Source: an uncultured Eubacteriales bacterium (lineage in GTDB: Bacteria; Bacillota; Clostridia; Oscillospirales; Oscillospiraceae). From it: 29,403 nucleotides of DNA. Each line of letters begins with the position of its first letter. Position 1 is the first letter of the stretch. Positions 1 to 10,493 of the stretch are shown one piece after another. The notes below the pieces were generated by a model that worked only from the letters and a program-made list of their open reading frames with translations, made no database searches and had not been told where the DNA came from. The position numbers and the translations under genes are program-made. The stretch lies in assembly GCA_900543085.1 (NCBI GenBank), contig UQQF01000025.1, positions 1 through 29,403 of the forward strand. Direction: 5' to 3'.

Positions 1-386
1 AACTCACACTCCTTTTAGTTTTGTTCCTCTCTTACGGTATGGGACGGATATGAAAATACAAGCATGGCTCCCTCACACTGCCATAGATCAGCGCTGCGGG
101 CAGCCGAAGACCCTCCATCTTCTGAATGCTTGAGTTTTCACTGTGTAAGCTTCGCGCCGCGCTGGCGCTTTCACGCGCTCCGGCGCAATAAATGAATAAA
201 TCATGAACGCCTATAATATAACGCTTTTCTGGAAATATTTCAATAGACTTTTGTGAAATTCTCAAAAATCACAGTATTCAATGGCTCATTCACAGGCGAA
301 TTTGTCTAAATGGCTAAATTTATATCAAAGACTGTGCGCTATACGAAACGCTTATTTACAATTGTATCTAACCGGGAAAGTGCCTG
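1..386. other. Intergenic stretch, no gene recognised
   Basis: I see no convincing gene here. The one reverse open frame (about 32-265) would start at TTG without a ribosome binding site and resembles no family I know. The right half (about 190-386) is AT-rich compared with the GC-rich genes that follow and leads into the promoter at 387-415. No tRNA, riboswitch or strong hairpin was recognised. Confidence 0.5.
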
Positions 387-415
387 TTTACAAGAGAATA
401 AAAATATAGTATTCT
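387..415 (+). promoter_or_regulatory. Sigma-A type promoter for the methyltransferase gene
   Basis: A -35 box TTTACA (387-392) and a -10 box TATTCT (410-415) are separated by 17 bases. A start at about 422 would give a leader of roughly 30 bases before the methyltransferase start codon. The call rests on box match and spacing only. Confidence 0.5.
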
Positions 416-451
416 AATGCTTATAAAACGATTGACTTAGGTGGGATGTGT

Positions 452-1615
452 ATGTCACCGGCTGTGCCGGCGGAGCGGTTGGAGCTTGCGGCGAGCTGCC
501 TTTTCGGCCTCGAGGGGCCGCTGGCCAACGAGCTGAGGCATATGGGCATGGAGGATGTCGCGCCGGAGAACGGGCGCGTCCGTTTCACAACAGATAAGGC
601 GGGCATAGCCCGCGCCAACCTACGCTCGCGCTTTGCCGAGCGCATACTTTTGCTCCTGGGCTCGTTCAAGGCCGGGAGCTTTGACGAGCTGTTCGAGGGC
701 GTGCGCGCGCTGCCGCTGGAGGATTGGCTGGGGCGCGACGCGGCCTTCCCCGTGGAGGGCTGGAGCGTGGACAGCGCCCTGCACTCGGTGCCCGACTGCC
801 AGAGGATAATAAAGAAGGCGGCCGCCGTCCGCCTGGGCAGCCGCTACGCCCTGGCGCACATGCCGGAGACGGGCGCGGAGCACAAGATACGCTTTTCCAT
901 ATTGAAGGACGAGTGCCGCATATACCTGGACACCTCGGGCACGGCGCTGCACAAGCGCGGCTACCGCCCGGCGCACAACGCAGCCCCGCTGCGCGAGACG
1001 CTGGCCGCGGCCATCGTCGACGTGTCCGGCTACCGCGGCCGCGGCGAGCTGTGCGACCCCTTCTGCGGCAGCGGCACCATAGCCATAGAGGCGGCTCTCG
1101 CCGCCAAGGGGCGCGCGCCCGGCATCAACCGGCGCTTCGCCGCCGAGCGCTGGCCGGCCATGCCCGGCGAGGTCTGGCAGCTCGAGCGGGAGAGCGCCCG
1201 CGCGAGGGAGTACAGCGGCGACTACCGCATCTACGCCTCCGACACCGACCCCGCGGCCGTAAGGCTCGCGCGCGAGAACGCGCGCCGCGCCGGCGTGGAG
1301 CAATACATAGACTTCTCCGTGGCCGACGCGCGCGGCTTTGACCGCCGCACGGAAAACGGCGTGATAGTCACGAATCCGCCCTACGGCGAGCGGCTGATGG
1401 AAAAGCGCGCCGCGCAGGAGCTGCTGCGCGGCTTCGGCGGGGCGTGGCGCGAAAACGGCATGTGGCGGCTGAGCCTGCTGACCTCCGACGAACAGGCGGA
1501 GAGCCTGCTGGGCTGCCGCGCGGATAAGCGCCGCAAGCTGTACAATGGTATGATAAAATGCACCCTGTTCATGTTCAGCGAGAGAGAAAAAGGCAAGGCA
1601 GGTCAGAATAAATGA
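452..1615 (+). CDS. THUMP-domain class I RNA methyltransferase (RlmL/YpsC family)
   Basis: Predicted S-adenosylmethionine-dependent RNA N-methyltransferase of the family that includes the 23S rRNA guanine-N2 methyltransferase domain of RlmL and B. subtilis YpsC. The protein has 387 residues. A THUMP RNA-binding region occupies roughly residues 45-155. The Rossmann methyltransferase domain follows, with the SAM-binding motif DPFCGSGT at 202-209 and the catalytic NPPYGERL motif at 308-315. That NPPY form is typical of enzymes that methylate exocyclic base nitrogens. An ATG at 446 is in frame, but the AGGTGGG ribosome binding site (439-445) abuts it, so the ATG at 452 fits the spacing better. 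The last codon overlaps the next start as ATGA, so the lipid kinase is probably translationally coupled. The exact target base cannot be read from sequence. Confidence 0.9.
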   Translation: MSPAVPAERLELAASCLFGLEGPLANELRHMGMEDVAPENGRVRFTTDKAGIARANLRSRFAERILLLLGSFKAGSFDELFEGVRALPLEDWLGRDAAFPVEGWSVDSALHSVPDCQRIIKKAAAVRLGSRYALAHMPETGAEHKIRFSILKDECRIYLDTSGTALHKRGYRPAHNAAPLRETLAAAIVDVSGYRGRGELCDPFCGSGTIAIEAALAAKGRAPGINRRFAAERWPAMPGEVWQLERESARAREYSGDYRIYASDTDPAAVRLARENARRAGVEQYIDFSVADARGFDRRTENGVIVTNPPYGERLMEKRAAQELLRGFGGAWRENGMWRLSLLTSDEQAESLLGCRADKRRKLYNGMIKCTLFMFSEREKGKAGQNK

Positions 1616-2550
1616 AGCACCTTTTCATAGTCAACCCGGTCGCCGGCAAGCAGAAGCCGGAGGATAAGCTGCGTCTTATACACGAGGCGATGAACCGCCT
1701 GCCGCCTCTCATGCGTGAGCGGGACGAGTTTGAGATATACGTCACCAGCGCGCCCATGGACGCCTGCGGGAAGATAAGGCAGGACGCGCAGACCCACGGC
1801 GACCTGCGCGTCTACGCCTGCGGCGGCGACGGCACGCTCAACGAGTGCGTAAACGGCGCGGCGCTGCTGCCAAACGTGGCCGTGACGCACTTCCCCTGCG
1901 GCACGGGCAACGACTTCATCCGCATGTTCGGCGACGAGAAGGACAGGTTCTTCGACCTGACCGAGCTGATGACGGGCGAGGTGCGGCCCATAGACATAAT
2001 CAGGTGCAACGACCGCTACGCCGTCAACATCTGCTCCATGGGTCTGGATGCGCGCGTGGGCACGGACGTGCACAAGTACAGCGGCATACCCGTGATAGGC
2101 GGCGCGGCGGGCTATGTGGTGAGCCTGATCGTCAACTACTGCAAGGGCGTCAGTACACCGATGACCGCGACGGTCGACGGCCTGACCTGCGGGCCGGAGC
2201 TGAACATCGTCTGCGTCTGCAACGGCCGCTTCTACGGCGGCGGCTTCAACCCCACCAACGATTCGCGCCCCGACGACGGGTACATGGACGTGCTGATAGC
2301 CTCCGGCGTCAACCGCGCCAAGCTGCTGGGCGTCATAATGAGCTACGCCAAGGCCAAGTACCGCCAGTTCCCGCAGTACATAACCTATGTGCGCACCCGC
2401 CACCTCGAGGTGACGTGCAGGAACACCGAGGTCATAAACATAGACGGCGAGGCCGAGCACTCCACGAAGGCGGTCTTCGACCTGATTCCCGGCGGAATAA
2501 ACTTCATCGCGCCGAGGAATATGCGGTTTTTCCACGAGAGCGAAGCGTGA
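1612..2550 (+). CDS. Diacylglycerol kinase family lipid kinase (DagK/YegS-like)
   Basis: Predicted soluble lipid kinase, 312 residues, phosphorylating diacylglycerol or a related lipid with ATP. Visible DAGK-catalytic features are GGDGTLNE at residues 71-78 (nucleotide loop), GTGNDFIR from 97, the NGRFYGGGF segment in the C-terminal lobe, and an IDGE motif near the end. Length fits the family (about 290-320). The start overlaps the methyltransferase stop by four bases. In Gram-positive bacteria DgkB returns diacylglycerol from lipoteichoic acid synthesis to phosphatidic acid. A glycolipid synthase further along the window suggests diacylglycerol turnover matters here, but that link is inference. 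A multi-substrate lipid kinase or sphingosine kinase-like role is possible. Confidence 0.88.
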   Translation: MKHLFIVNPVAGKQKPEDKLRLIHEAMNRLPPLMRERDEFEIYVTSAPMDACGKIRQDAQTHGDLRVYACGGDGTLNECVNGAALLPNVAVTHFPCGTGNDFIRMFGDEKDRFFDLTELMTGEVRPIDIIRCNDRYAVNICSMGLDARVGTDVHKYSGIPVIGGAAGYVVSLIVNYCKGVSTPMTATVDGLTCGPELNIVCVCNGRFYGGGFNPTNDSRPDDGYMDVLIASGVNRAKLLGVIMSYAKAKYRQFPQYITYVRTRHLEVTCRNTEVINIDGEAEHSTKAVFDLIPGGINFIAPRNMRFFHESEA

Positions 2551-2593
2551 ATCCGAGTTCACAAAAAGTTTCAAGTTTTATTTTTATATACCC

Positions 2594-2626
2594 TTGACTT
2601 TTTTCAGAATTGTGGTACATTTATAA
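2594..2626 (+). promoter_or_regulatory. groESL promoter
   Basis: A -35 box TTGACT (2594-2599) is followed after 16 bases by TACATT (2616-2621). An alternative AT-rich box, TTATAA, lies at 2621-2626. Transcription would begin at about 2628, so the CIRCE operator starts at or just after the transcription start, its usual place. Confidence 0.65.
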
Positions 2627-2631
2627 GCGGG

Positions 2632-2658
2632 TTAGCACTCAAGGTGTTTGAGTGCTAA
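2632..2658 (+). promoter_or_regulatory. CIRCE operator (HrcA binding site)
   Basis: TTAGCACTC (2632-2640), a 9-base spacer, and GAGTGCTAA (2650-2658) form a perfect match to the CIRCE consensus. The inverted repeat extends outward by five more pairs (GCGGG at 2627-2631 with CCCGC at 2659-2663). CIRCE is bound by the heat-shock repressor HrcA, whose folding depends on GroEL. The operon is therefore predicted to be derepressed by heat or misfolded protein. hrcA itself is not in the window. Confidence 0.97.
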
Positions 2659-2709
2659 CCCGCTCGAACTGTTTTAATTCGTATATAAAAACTCAGGAGG
2701 TAATATAAA

Positions 2710-2994
2710 ATGAAACTCAAACCTTTGGCTGACAGAGTGGTGCTCAAGCAGAAGGAAGCCGAGGAGAAGACCAAGAGCGGCATCTATCTCGCCTCTGCCG
2801 CGCAGGAGAAGCCGGAAGTGTACGAGGTCGTCGAGGTCGGCCCCGGCGGCATGGTGGACGGCAACGAGGTCGTTATGACCGTCAAGGCCGGCGAGACCGT
2901 GCTGGTCGGCAAGTACAGCGGCACCAAGGTCAAGGTCGACGACGAGGAGCTGACCATCGTGCGTCAGAGCGATATCCTCGCGATAGTCGAGTAA
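2710..2994 (+). CDS. groES: Co-chaperonin GroES
   Basis: The 10-kDa lid of the GroEL folding chamber, cytosolic, 94 residues, which is the usual length. It opens with KLKPLADRVVLK, the canonical GroES start. The mobile loop that docks on GroEL lies at about residues 17-32 (EEKTKSGIYLAS), and the roof region follows near GPGG. A strong AGGAGGTAA ribosome binding site is at 2695-2703. It is first in a two-gene operon, 45 bases ahead of groEL, under the CIRCE operator. Confidence 0.98.
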   Translation: MKLKPLADRVVLKQKEAEEKTKSGIYLASAAQEKPEVYEVVEVGPGGMVDGNEVVMTVKAGETVLVGKYSGTKVKVDDEELTIVRQSDILAIVE

Positions 2995-3024
2995 TTCATT
3001 TAAAAAGCGCGTTTTATCATATAG

Positions 3025-4668
<1,644 letters not shown>

Positions 4669-4690
4669 TAAACACCGCAAGCCGATCCGC

Positions 4691-4716
4691 AGCCGCCCGA
4701 AAGGGCGGCTGCTTTT
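4691..4716 (+). terminator. Intrinsic terminator after groEL
   Basis: AGCCGCCC and GGGCGGCT form an 8-bp stem closed by a GAAA loop, followed by GCTTTT. It lies 22 bases after the groEL stop. The next gene starts only about 40 bases later with no clear promoter, so some read-through into it is likely. Confidence 0.85.
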
Positions 4717-4753
4717 ATTCCGGCGCGGATACAGCGGGCGAAAGGAGCAGGAC

Positions 4754-5602
4754 ATGAAGATAGGGATAGTCGACGCCGGCGGAGGGCTGCGCGGCATTTA
4801 CGCCGCGGGCGTGCTGGACTGCTGCCTTGACAAGGGGATACAGTTCGACCTCGGCATAGGCGTGTCCGCGGGCAGCGCCAATCTCGCCTCTTACGCCGCC
4901 GGACAGCGAGGGCGCAATTACCGCTTTTACACCGACTACTCCTTCCGCAGGGAGTACATGGGCTTGGGCGACTTTGTCAAGTCCGGCTCGTACATAAACA
5001 TGGACTATCTCTACGGCACGCTCAGCAACTCAGACGGCGAGGACCCGCTGGACTATCCGGCGCTGCGCGACAGCCGAATGGAGTACTGCGTCGTGGCCGC
5101 CGACGCCGAGACCGGCGAGGCGCGCTACTTCGGGAAGGAGGACATCGGCCAGGACAACTACGACGTGCTGAAGGCCTCGTCCTCCATACCCTTCGTGTGC
5201 CGTCCATACCCGGTGCAGGGCAGGCTGTACTTCGACGGCGCCCTGGGCGACCCCGTGCCCGTTGAGAAGGCGTTTTCGCTCGGCTGCGACTACGTGGTCG
5301 TGCTGCTGACAAAGCCGGAGAGCGTGCCTCGCAGCCCCGCCAGGGACGAAAGGCTGGCCGCCGGGATACAGCACAGGTACCCCGCCGCGGCTCACGCGCT
5401 CAGGCAGCGCGCCTCGCGCTACAACGCCGGCGTGTACCAGGCGCAGAGGTACGCCATAGAGGGCAGGGCGCTGATAGTGTCCCCGGACGACACCTGCGGC
5501 GTGGACACGCTCACGAGGGACAAGGCCGCGCTCAGACGCCTGTACGAAAAGGGCTTGAGCGACGGCGCGAAGATAGAGGCCTTCCTGGCCAAAATACGCT
5601 GA
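4754..5602 (+). CDS. Patatin-like phospholipase family protein (RssA/YjjU type)
   Basis: Predicted serine lipid acyl hydrolase, 282 residues, with the full patatin dyad. The glycine-rich oxyanion segment DAGGGLRG begins at Asp7, the nucleophile elbow GVSAGS has Ser38, and the second catalytic residue is Asp161 in DGALGD. No signal peptide or membrane segment is seen, so it is probably cytosolic. The ribosome binding site AAGGAG (4742-4747) supports this ATG. It sits close behind the groEL terminator and ends at a bidirectional terminator. The substrate is unknown; family members hydrolyse phospholipids or other acyl esters. Confidence 0.88.
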   Translation: MKIGIVDAGGGLRGIYAAGVLDCCLDKGIQFDLGIGVSAGSANLASYAAGQRGRNYRFYTDYSFRREYMGLGDFVKSGSYINMDYLYGTLSNSDGEDPLDYPALRDSRMEYCVVAADAETGEARYFGKEDIGQDNYDVLKASSSIPFVCRPYPVQGRLYFDGALGDPVPVEKAFSLGCDYVVVLLTKPESVPRSPARDERLAAGIQHRYPAAAHALRQRASRYNAGVYQAQRYAIEGRALIVSPDDTCGVDTLTRDKAALRRLYEKGLSDGAKIEAFLAKIR

Positions 5603-5613
5603 CGGCTGTAACG

Positions 5614-5651
5614 AAAAGAACGGCTTGGTCATTTGACCAAGCCGTTCTCGC
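5614..5651. terminator. Bidirectional terminator between convergent genes
   Basis: GAACGGCTTGGTCA (5618-5631) is perfectly complementary to 5634-5647. Read forward it is followed by a weak CTCGCTTTA. Read in reverse it is followed by TTTTCG, a better uridine tract. It lies between the stops of the patatin gene and the convergent SLH gene and probably serves both, the reverse one more strongly. Confidence 0.85.
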
Positions 5652-5705
5652 TTTATGGGTTATTTGCCTTTACAAGCCCCGTCACGGGGTTTTGTGCCGG
5701 AGGGG

Positions 5706-8700
5706 TCAGCCGCTGTATGCGCTGCTCCACTCCTGCTCCAGAGCCGCCCAGTCGCGCTCAGGAAGCTTTTCGGTCCACTCCTCGACGCGCTCGCCGGATA
5801 CGCGGATCCAGTCGTAGTCGTGGCTGTTGGTGGCCTCCTGCATGTCGGCGTAGTACCAGGCGCCGTAGACGTTGTCCGGCCAGACGTTCATCTCGTCCTC
5901 GTCGAGCAGGTGATCCTCGTGCGGCGCGCGGTTCAGCACGCGGTTGACGATGGTCACGGCCTCGGCGCGGGTGATGTTGCTGTTCGGGTGGAAGCCGCCG
6001 TCGGGGTAGCCGTCGACCAGACCCATATCCACCGCGGCCTGCACGCAGTCGGCGTACCAGGCGGAGCGGGAGACGTCGTTGAAGGCGCCTTCATACTCAG
6101 CCGTGTAGTCGAAGAAGCGCGTGGCGATGGCGGTGAACTCCGCGCGGGTGATGGGTGCGTTGGGTTTGAAGGTGCCGTCCTCATAGCCGTTGATGATGCC
6201 CATGTTGCTGAGCGTGGAGACGGCGTTGTTGTACCAGGACTCGGGGGCTATGTCGCTGTAGTCGTTGGTCTGGCTCCAGTACCTGGCGCGGGCGTCGTCG
6301 GTCAGCAGACGGAAGAAGATGGTCGCGACCTCGGCGCGGGTGATGTTGTTGTTCGGCTTGACCTCGCCGTCCTCATAGCCGACGATGTAGGCAAAGTGAT
6401 CCTCAGTGTTCAGCCACTTCGGCACATATTCCGTATCGTCGTCCGGGGTGGGAATGATGGGCTCGTAACCGTCATCCGTCTCGTAAACAAGCACAAACGG
6501 GGAGAAGCTTTCGACGTTGAATATCAGCTGGTCGCCGATGGGAATAACGCTTATTTCCTCCTTGTCGGCGTTGGCCAGGTTATCCTCTCCCATGACTGCG
6601 CTGCGATCCATATCGACGTAGTGGACAATAGTGAACTCGCCGTCGGGGTCTGCGTCATCGGGCATAGGCCAGCTGATGGTGAGGCTGCCGTCCAGGCCGA
6701 CCTGTACGTTGCCGTTATCGGCGTGTACCAAGTCGAGGTAGAAGCTCTCCGTACCGGCGTTGTACATGCTGACATGATCCCTGGCGTCGTCCTCAAGCGC
6801 TGCGTTGAAGTCATCGTTGTTGGAGACGCTGTCGACAAGCAGCTTGACATCCTCAGGCTCAAGGGTGACTTCGCTGTCGTTTACGGTGAATGTAGTGCCG
6901 TCGTTCACGTCGGCAGTAATCCGGCTGCTGCTGTCCTCGTTCAGGTCGGTGGTGTATTCTTCATTCGTGGTGCTGAGGACGGTGAGTTCGCCGGTGTCGG
7001 TAACTGTAGTGGCTTCGATACTTTCATCGCCAACCGTAAGCACAGCCTTTATCCTGCTTTGGTCAAGACCGCCGCCGTAAATGGACATGGTGTAGGTTTC
7101 ATTGACGGATGCTGCGCTCATGTCTATGTCATCTTCGAACACATACTCAGTACCGTTCCAATACTGGAGACGAACATCGTACTCTCCAATGTCAGTGTTC
7201 ATTCCGTAGACATACTGAGTAGCCGTACCGGTCGCGTCGGTGGAGTAGACGCCAAGCAAGTCAAGCGACCACTGGCGAATAATAGTGCCGTTGTCTTCAT
7301 AGTAGAACGTCAGATAAGTGCTCAGGTCATTGCCAACAGGCTGGCCTGTCTGCTCTTCCAGCCAATCCTGAATGTCCTGAGAGAGCTCGAGGTGATAGCC
7401 GGGCTCAGGCAGGCCGGAAGTGGTCTGCTCAAACTCATTGCCACTGCCGTCGACTATAGCGCCGTAGGCGGTGCCGCCGGTGTAGGCTATAATGTTCGCC
7501 GGAGCGATGGTGACGGTGTAGTCTGTGACGTCAGGCTCAGCGTAGCCATATACGCCGTACAGGCAAACTTCGAGAGGAGTTATGTTGCAGTTGCTGAGAA
7601 CATCTTCGGTAATCGAAAATGCATCCGTTATCAGGTTTGTAGGCCTATCTCCGGGCTCGTAAATTGTCTCGTGGTTTTCCACGTCCCAGCCAAGGAAAAC
7701 TACATCTCTGCCGTTGACATCTGCGTGGGTGGGCTCGTAATACGGTCGGCTTCCGTCCAGGTCTTCGAGGATTATATCGCTGCCTGCCTTCCAGCGGCCA
7801 TTTCCGCTGCCGAAGCTCTGCGCTTTGTAGACGACCCAGTCGGGATCTCCGTCCTGATCTGTATCCTGCCAATAACCGCTGTTGTAATCGTCGTAGAGGC
7901 GTATATCAAACAGGACATATATCTCCGAGACGTGATTCTCGTCCGGTGCGGTTACCAGAATGTCGGTGAAAAGGTAGGTGGCCGTAGTCAAAGCGGTGCC
8001 ATTGTCTTGGATGTAATAGTAATTAAGGCCATAGACATCTGTGTAAGCCATATATTCATCACTGCCATAAGCGCCGTTTTTGACAGTGTAGTAAGTGCGC
8101 TCATTGTCCCATCCATTGCCATCGACTGGACCTTTATTAGGCTTCCCCAGAGACTCGTCGAGCCTTTCGGTCAGATAGAATCCGGTGAATGCCTTATCCC
8201 ATTTCGCGGCTATTATATCCAGCTCGTCATACAGGTTCATGACGTGGTACTCGGCCACATAGTCGTCAGGAAGCTCGGCGGATTCGCACTGTACGCTGCG
8301 GGTGATAGAAGTGTTGTCCGCATCCGCAACCCATGCCTTGGTGTCTGCATCCCAAGTCAGGGTGAAAACGGGGGCGGTGTCATCGGTGTAGTTGTGCGCC
8401 ACTCCAACATTCTCGTTGTAGGTGTTCAGAATTGAGTCGTAATTCGGCGTGACGACGCAGGTGTAAACACCCTCAGTGTTGGCAACCACGTCATCGACGG
8501 TGCAGTTGGAAGACTCCAGTTTAAACACGCCATCATCGTGTTCCGCGTCGGCGGTGACGCAGTCGAGCGTTACCGAAAGCTTTCCGAGATCAGCCTCGTC
8601 GGGCTTCTCGGGGTCGGTCGGCTCTCCGGGGTCTCCGGCGTCGCAAGTGACGTTGATGGTTACGGGCGCGGTATTATTGTACACCTCCCAGCCGTCAGTG

Positions 8701-10493
8701 CCGTAGACGAGGGTGATGGTCTTGCTTGTTGCCTCGCCGGTAACTACACTGTGCGTTTCATCGCCGTTAGTATCGGCGTCATACTTGCTGACATAAGCCG
8801 CATAATTCGCAGAGTCGATTGTGATGTCGTAATAGTACGCGCCATCGGTGGAGCTGCCGCGCCACTCGACGCTGCCGGTGGTGTAAGCGCCGCTGATCAG
8901 ACCGTAGGTCTTGTTGTCGTGCTCGCTGTTATCGCAGTCCACAGTAACAGCGCCCGTACCAAGGATGGCGTCAGGGTCAGTGTCCTCGAGCTCTTCAGCA
9001 GAGGGTGCGGAGGGTTTGTCGTTGATATGAATCTCAACTATATTGTCCTTCACCAAAGATACGGATATGTCACCGGGATCAGCTCCTATTGGAATATTAA
9101 CCTCTATGCTTTGCCCGCCTGTGGTTTGCGCATAAACGGTAATGCTCTGTACTTCATTATGCGGTATATGGGTGTTAGAAATAGTTTCATGATTGCCCAC
9201 TATTCCTGAGTTTACCACACGATAGTATGTACTCTCAGACCTCCAGCCGTTGTTCCAGTAATTACGATTGGTGGCTTTGTTGTCCAAGCCGTTTACCTGA
9301 ATGCGCACAGAGTCCATCTCTATGTCGCTAATTTCATACTCAGAATCATTCTCGGCATTGTACTTCTCAACCACGCGATCCAGAAGCTCATTGTTTGTAT
9401 TCATTACATGGAACTCTGTTCCGCCAGCATCAGTCGAGGTTTTCTGCGCGTAAACAACCGTGTCATCACTTATTATCTCGCTGGGCAGGAACGGATAGCC
9501 ACCGTTTACATTTTTGTCCCAGTTTGTGAATACATAAGTTAGATAAGTAGGGTCGTCAGGCATGTTCTCCATCCCGAGAGAATTACCCGTGGTTACAAAC
9601 TCTACATCATAAAGACTCCATGTAGTAAGCTCACCTTCATCTTCATTATAAAATGCGACGATAGAGGTGTCATCATTATTGGCCTCAATTTCGTATGTAT
9701 CGCCGTCAACTTTGATATAACGCAGGTCTCCGGAATAGACTCTCACGGTTCCCTCTGTCCCATCGCTCAGTGTATAACGGATGTCAATGGAACGGATGTT
9801 TCGGGGATTGCCTCTATCTGCAACATCAGACAGGCGAGTCCAGAAATACATGAGGTTATTTGCCCCGGTAGGAACCTTAGTGACGTCCCAATCATTATCT
9901 GTGTAGTCCTGTACGAAATTGAACGTTACATCATCAATTTCTGTGCCTTCATCCACATCCGTAACGTCGTTGACGTACAGAAGCTTCAAAAGCGCCGGCT
10001 CATAGGCTATATACTCGATGGTCGCGCCGGTGTCGATTTCGCCTTTGGGGAAATCGGGAACCTTATATTCGGGGCAGAGGTAGATGGTCAGCGTCGCGAT
10101 TTCATCGTTATACATACTGTAGGTCCATCGGAATTGAATTTGCTTATTCCCATAACTCCATTCCGTATTGGTTCCTCTATCAATTGAAGCAGATTCAATA
10201 TCATATATGGAACTGGCTTCTGAGGTAAGATTAACAGTAATAATATTGTTTGTAGACCAAACACTATTCCAGTCATCTTCCTGCAAGACTGAACCATCAT
10301 CGCTGCTTCTTACAACAACGTGAATCGTCTTTAATTCACCCGAGCCGGGCGAGCCCTCATCGCTATTATAGCTTGGAGTTACATAACTGGTAATCTCACG
10401 AGTACCGCCGGTGCCATCCGCCAACACTCCGACCGGCAGCAGGCTTACTACCAGCATGAGCACCATCAGCATCGCCAAAAGGCGTTTTTTCAT
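5706..10493 (-). CDS. Giant secreted surface protein with three C-terminal SLH domains
   Basis: Predicted 1595-residue exported protein anchored to the cell wall. Residues 1-26 form a signal peptide (basic MKKRLL, hydrophobic core, probable cleavage after VLA). Three SLH domains lie at about residues 1357-1525, each with a TRAE helix motif, and normally bind pyruvylated secondary wall polymer. The long acidic middle contains duplicated modules. A block starting with a HVMN motif near residue 360 recurs near 747, and each block is followed by a W/R-S/N-STYY-like segment. Beta-repeat stretches (for example TNWD and LGWD) resemble Listeria-Bacteroides-type repeats. I recognise no enzyme or known adhesin domain. 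The ATG at 10493 is chosen because an AGGAGG lies just upstream and the signal peptide begins there; it overlaps the stop of the upstream zinc-protein gene as ATGA. Expression probably depends on the invertible promoter at 11721-11749. Adhesin, S-layer or phage-receptor roles are all possible. Confidence 0.9.
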   Translation of the reverse strand: MKKRLLAMLMVLMLVVSLLPVGVLADGTGGTREITSYVTPSYNSDEGSPGSGELKTIHVVVRSSDDGSVLQEDDWNSVWSTNNIITVNLTSEASSIYDIESASIDRGTNTEWSYGNKQIQFRWTYSMYNDEIATLTIYLCPEYKVPDFPKGEIDTGATIEYIAYEPALLKLLYVNDVTDVDEGTEIDDVTFNFVQDYTDNDWDVTKVPTGANNLMYFWTRLSDVADRGNPRNIRSIDIRYTLSDGTEGTVRVYSGDLRYIKVDGDTYEIEANNDDTSIVAFYNEDEGELTTWSLYDVEFVTTGNSLGMENMPDDPTYLTYVFTNWDKNVNGGYPFLPSEIISDDTVVYAQKTSTDAGGTEFHVMNTNNELLDRVVEKYNAENDSEYEISDIEMDSVRIQVNGLDNKATNRNYWNNGWRSESTYYRVVNSGIVGNHETISNTHIPHNEVQSITVYAQTTGGQSIEVNIPIGADPGDISVSLVKDNIVEIHINDKPSAPSAEELEDTDPDAILGTGAVTVDCDNSEHDNKTYGLISGAYTTGSVEWRGSSTDGAYYYDITIDSANYAAYVSKYDADTNGDETHSVVTGEATSKTITLVYGTDGWEVYNNTAPVTINVTCDAGDPGEPTDPEKPDEADLGKLSVTLDCVTADAEHDDGVFKLESSNCTVDDVVANTEGVYTCVVTPNYDSILNTYNENVGVAHNYTDDTAPVFTLTWDADTKAWVADADNTSITRSVQCESAELPDDYVAEYHVMNLYDELDIIAAKWDKAFTGFYLTERLDESLGKPNKGPVDGNGWDNERTYYTVKNGAYGSDEYMAYTDVYGLNYYYIQDNGTALTTATYLFTDILVTAPDENHVSEIYVLFDIRLYDDYNSGYWQDTDQDGDPDWVVYKAQSFGSGNGRWKAGSDIILEDLDGSRPYYEPTHADVNGRDVVFLGWDVENHETIYEPGDRPTNLITDAFSITEDVLSNCNITPLEVCLYGVYGYAEPDVTDYTVTIAPANIIAYTGGTAYGAIVDGSGNEFEQTTSGLPEPGYHLELSQDIQDWLEEQTGQPVGNDLSTYLTFYYEDNGTIIRQWSLDLLGVYSTDATGTATQYVYGMNTDIGEYDVRLQYWNGTEYVFEDDIDMSAASVNETYTMSIYGGGLDQSRIKAVLTVGDESIEATTVTDTGELTVLSTTNEEYTTDLNEDSSSRITADVNDGTTFTVNDSEVTLEPEDVKLLVDSVSNNDDFNAALEDDARDHVSMYNAGTESFYLDLVHADNGNVQVGLDGSLTISWPMPDDADPDGEFTIVHYVDMDRSAVMGEDNLANADKEEISVIPIGDQLIFNVESFSPFVLVYETDDGYEPIIPTPDDDTEYVPKWLNTEDHFAYIVGYEDGEVKPNNNITRAEVATIFFRLLTDDARARYWSQTNDYSDIAPESWYNNAVSTLSNMGIINGYEDGTFKPNAPITRAEFTAIATRFFDYTAEYEGAFNDVSRSAWYADCVQAAVDMGLVDGYPDGGFHPNSNITRAEAVTIVNRVLNRAPHEDHLLDEDEMNVWPDNVYGAWYYADMQEATNSHDYDWIRVSGERVEEWTEKLPERDWAALEQEWSSAYSG

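Noticed and set aside
175..189. A 14-bp word (GCGCTCCGGCGCAA) shared with 29237-29250
   Set aside because: One match of this length between two places in a 29-kb GC-rich window is expected by chance, and the flanks do not match.
32..265. A 77-codon reverse frame at the left end
   Set aside because: It would start at TTG without a ribosome binding site and resembles nothing known.
2551..2595. Short hairpin and T-rich run after the lipid kinase as a terminator
   Set aside because: The stem is only five pairs (GTGAA with TTCAC) and is followed by A rather than T; the T-rich run comes later, next to the groESL promoter.
5655..8435. A 926-codon open frame on the forward strand
   Set aside because: It is antisense to the SLH gene. 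It has no ribosome binding site, no recognisable domain, and a composition that follows from the codon use of the real gene.
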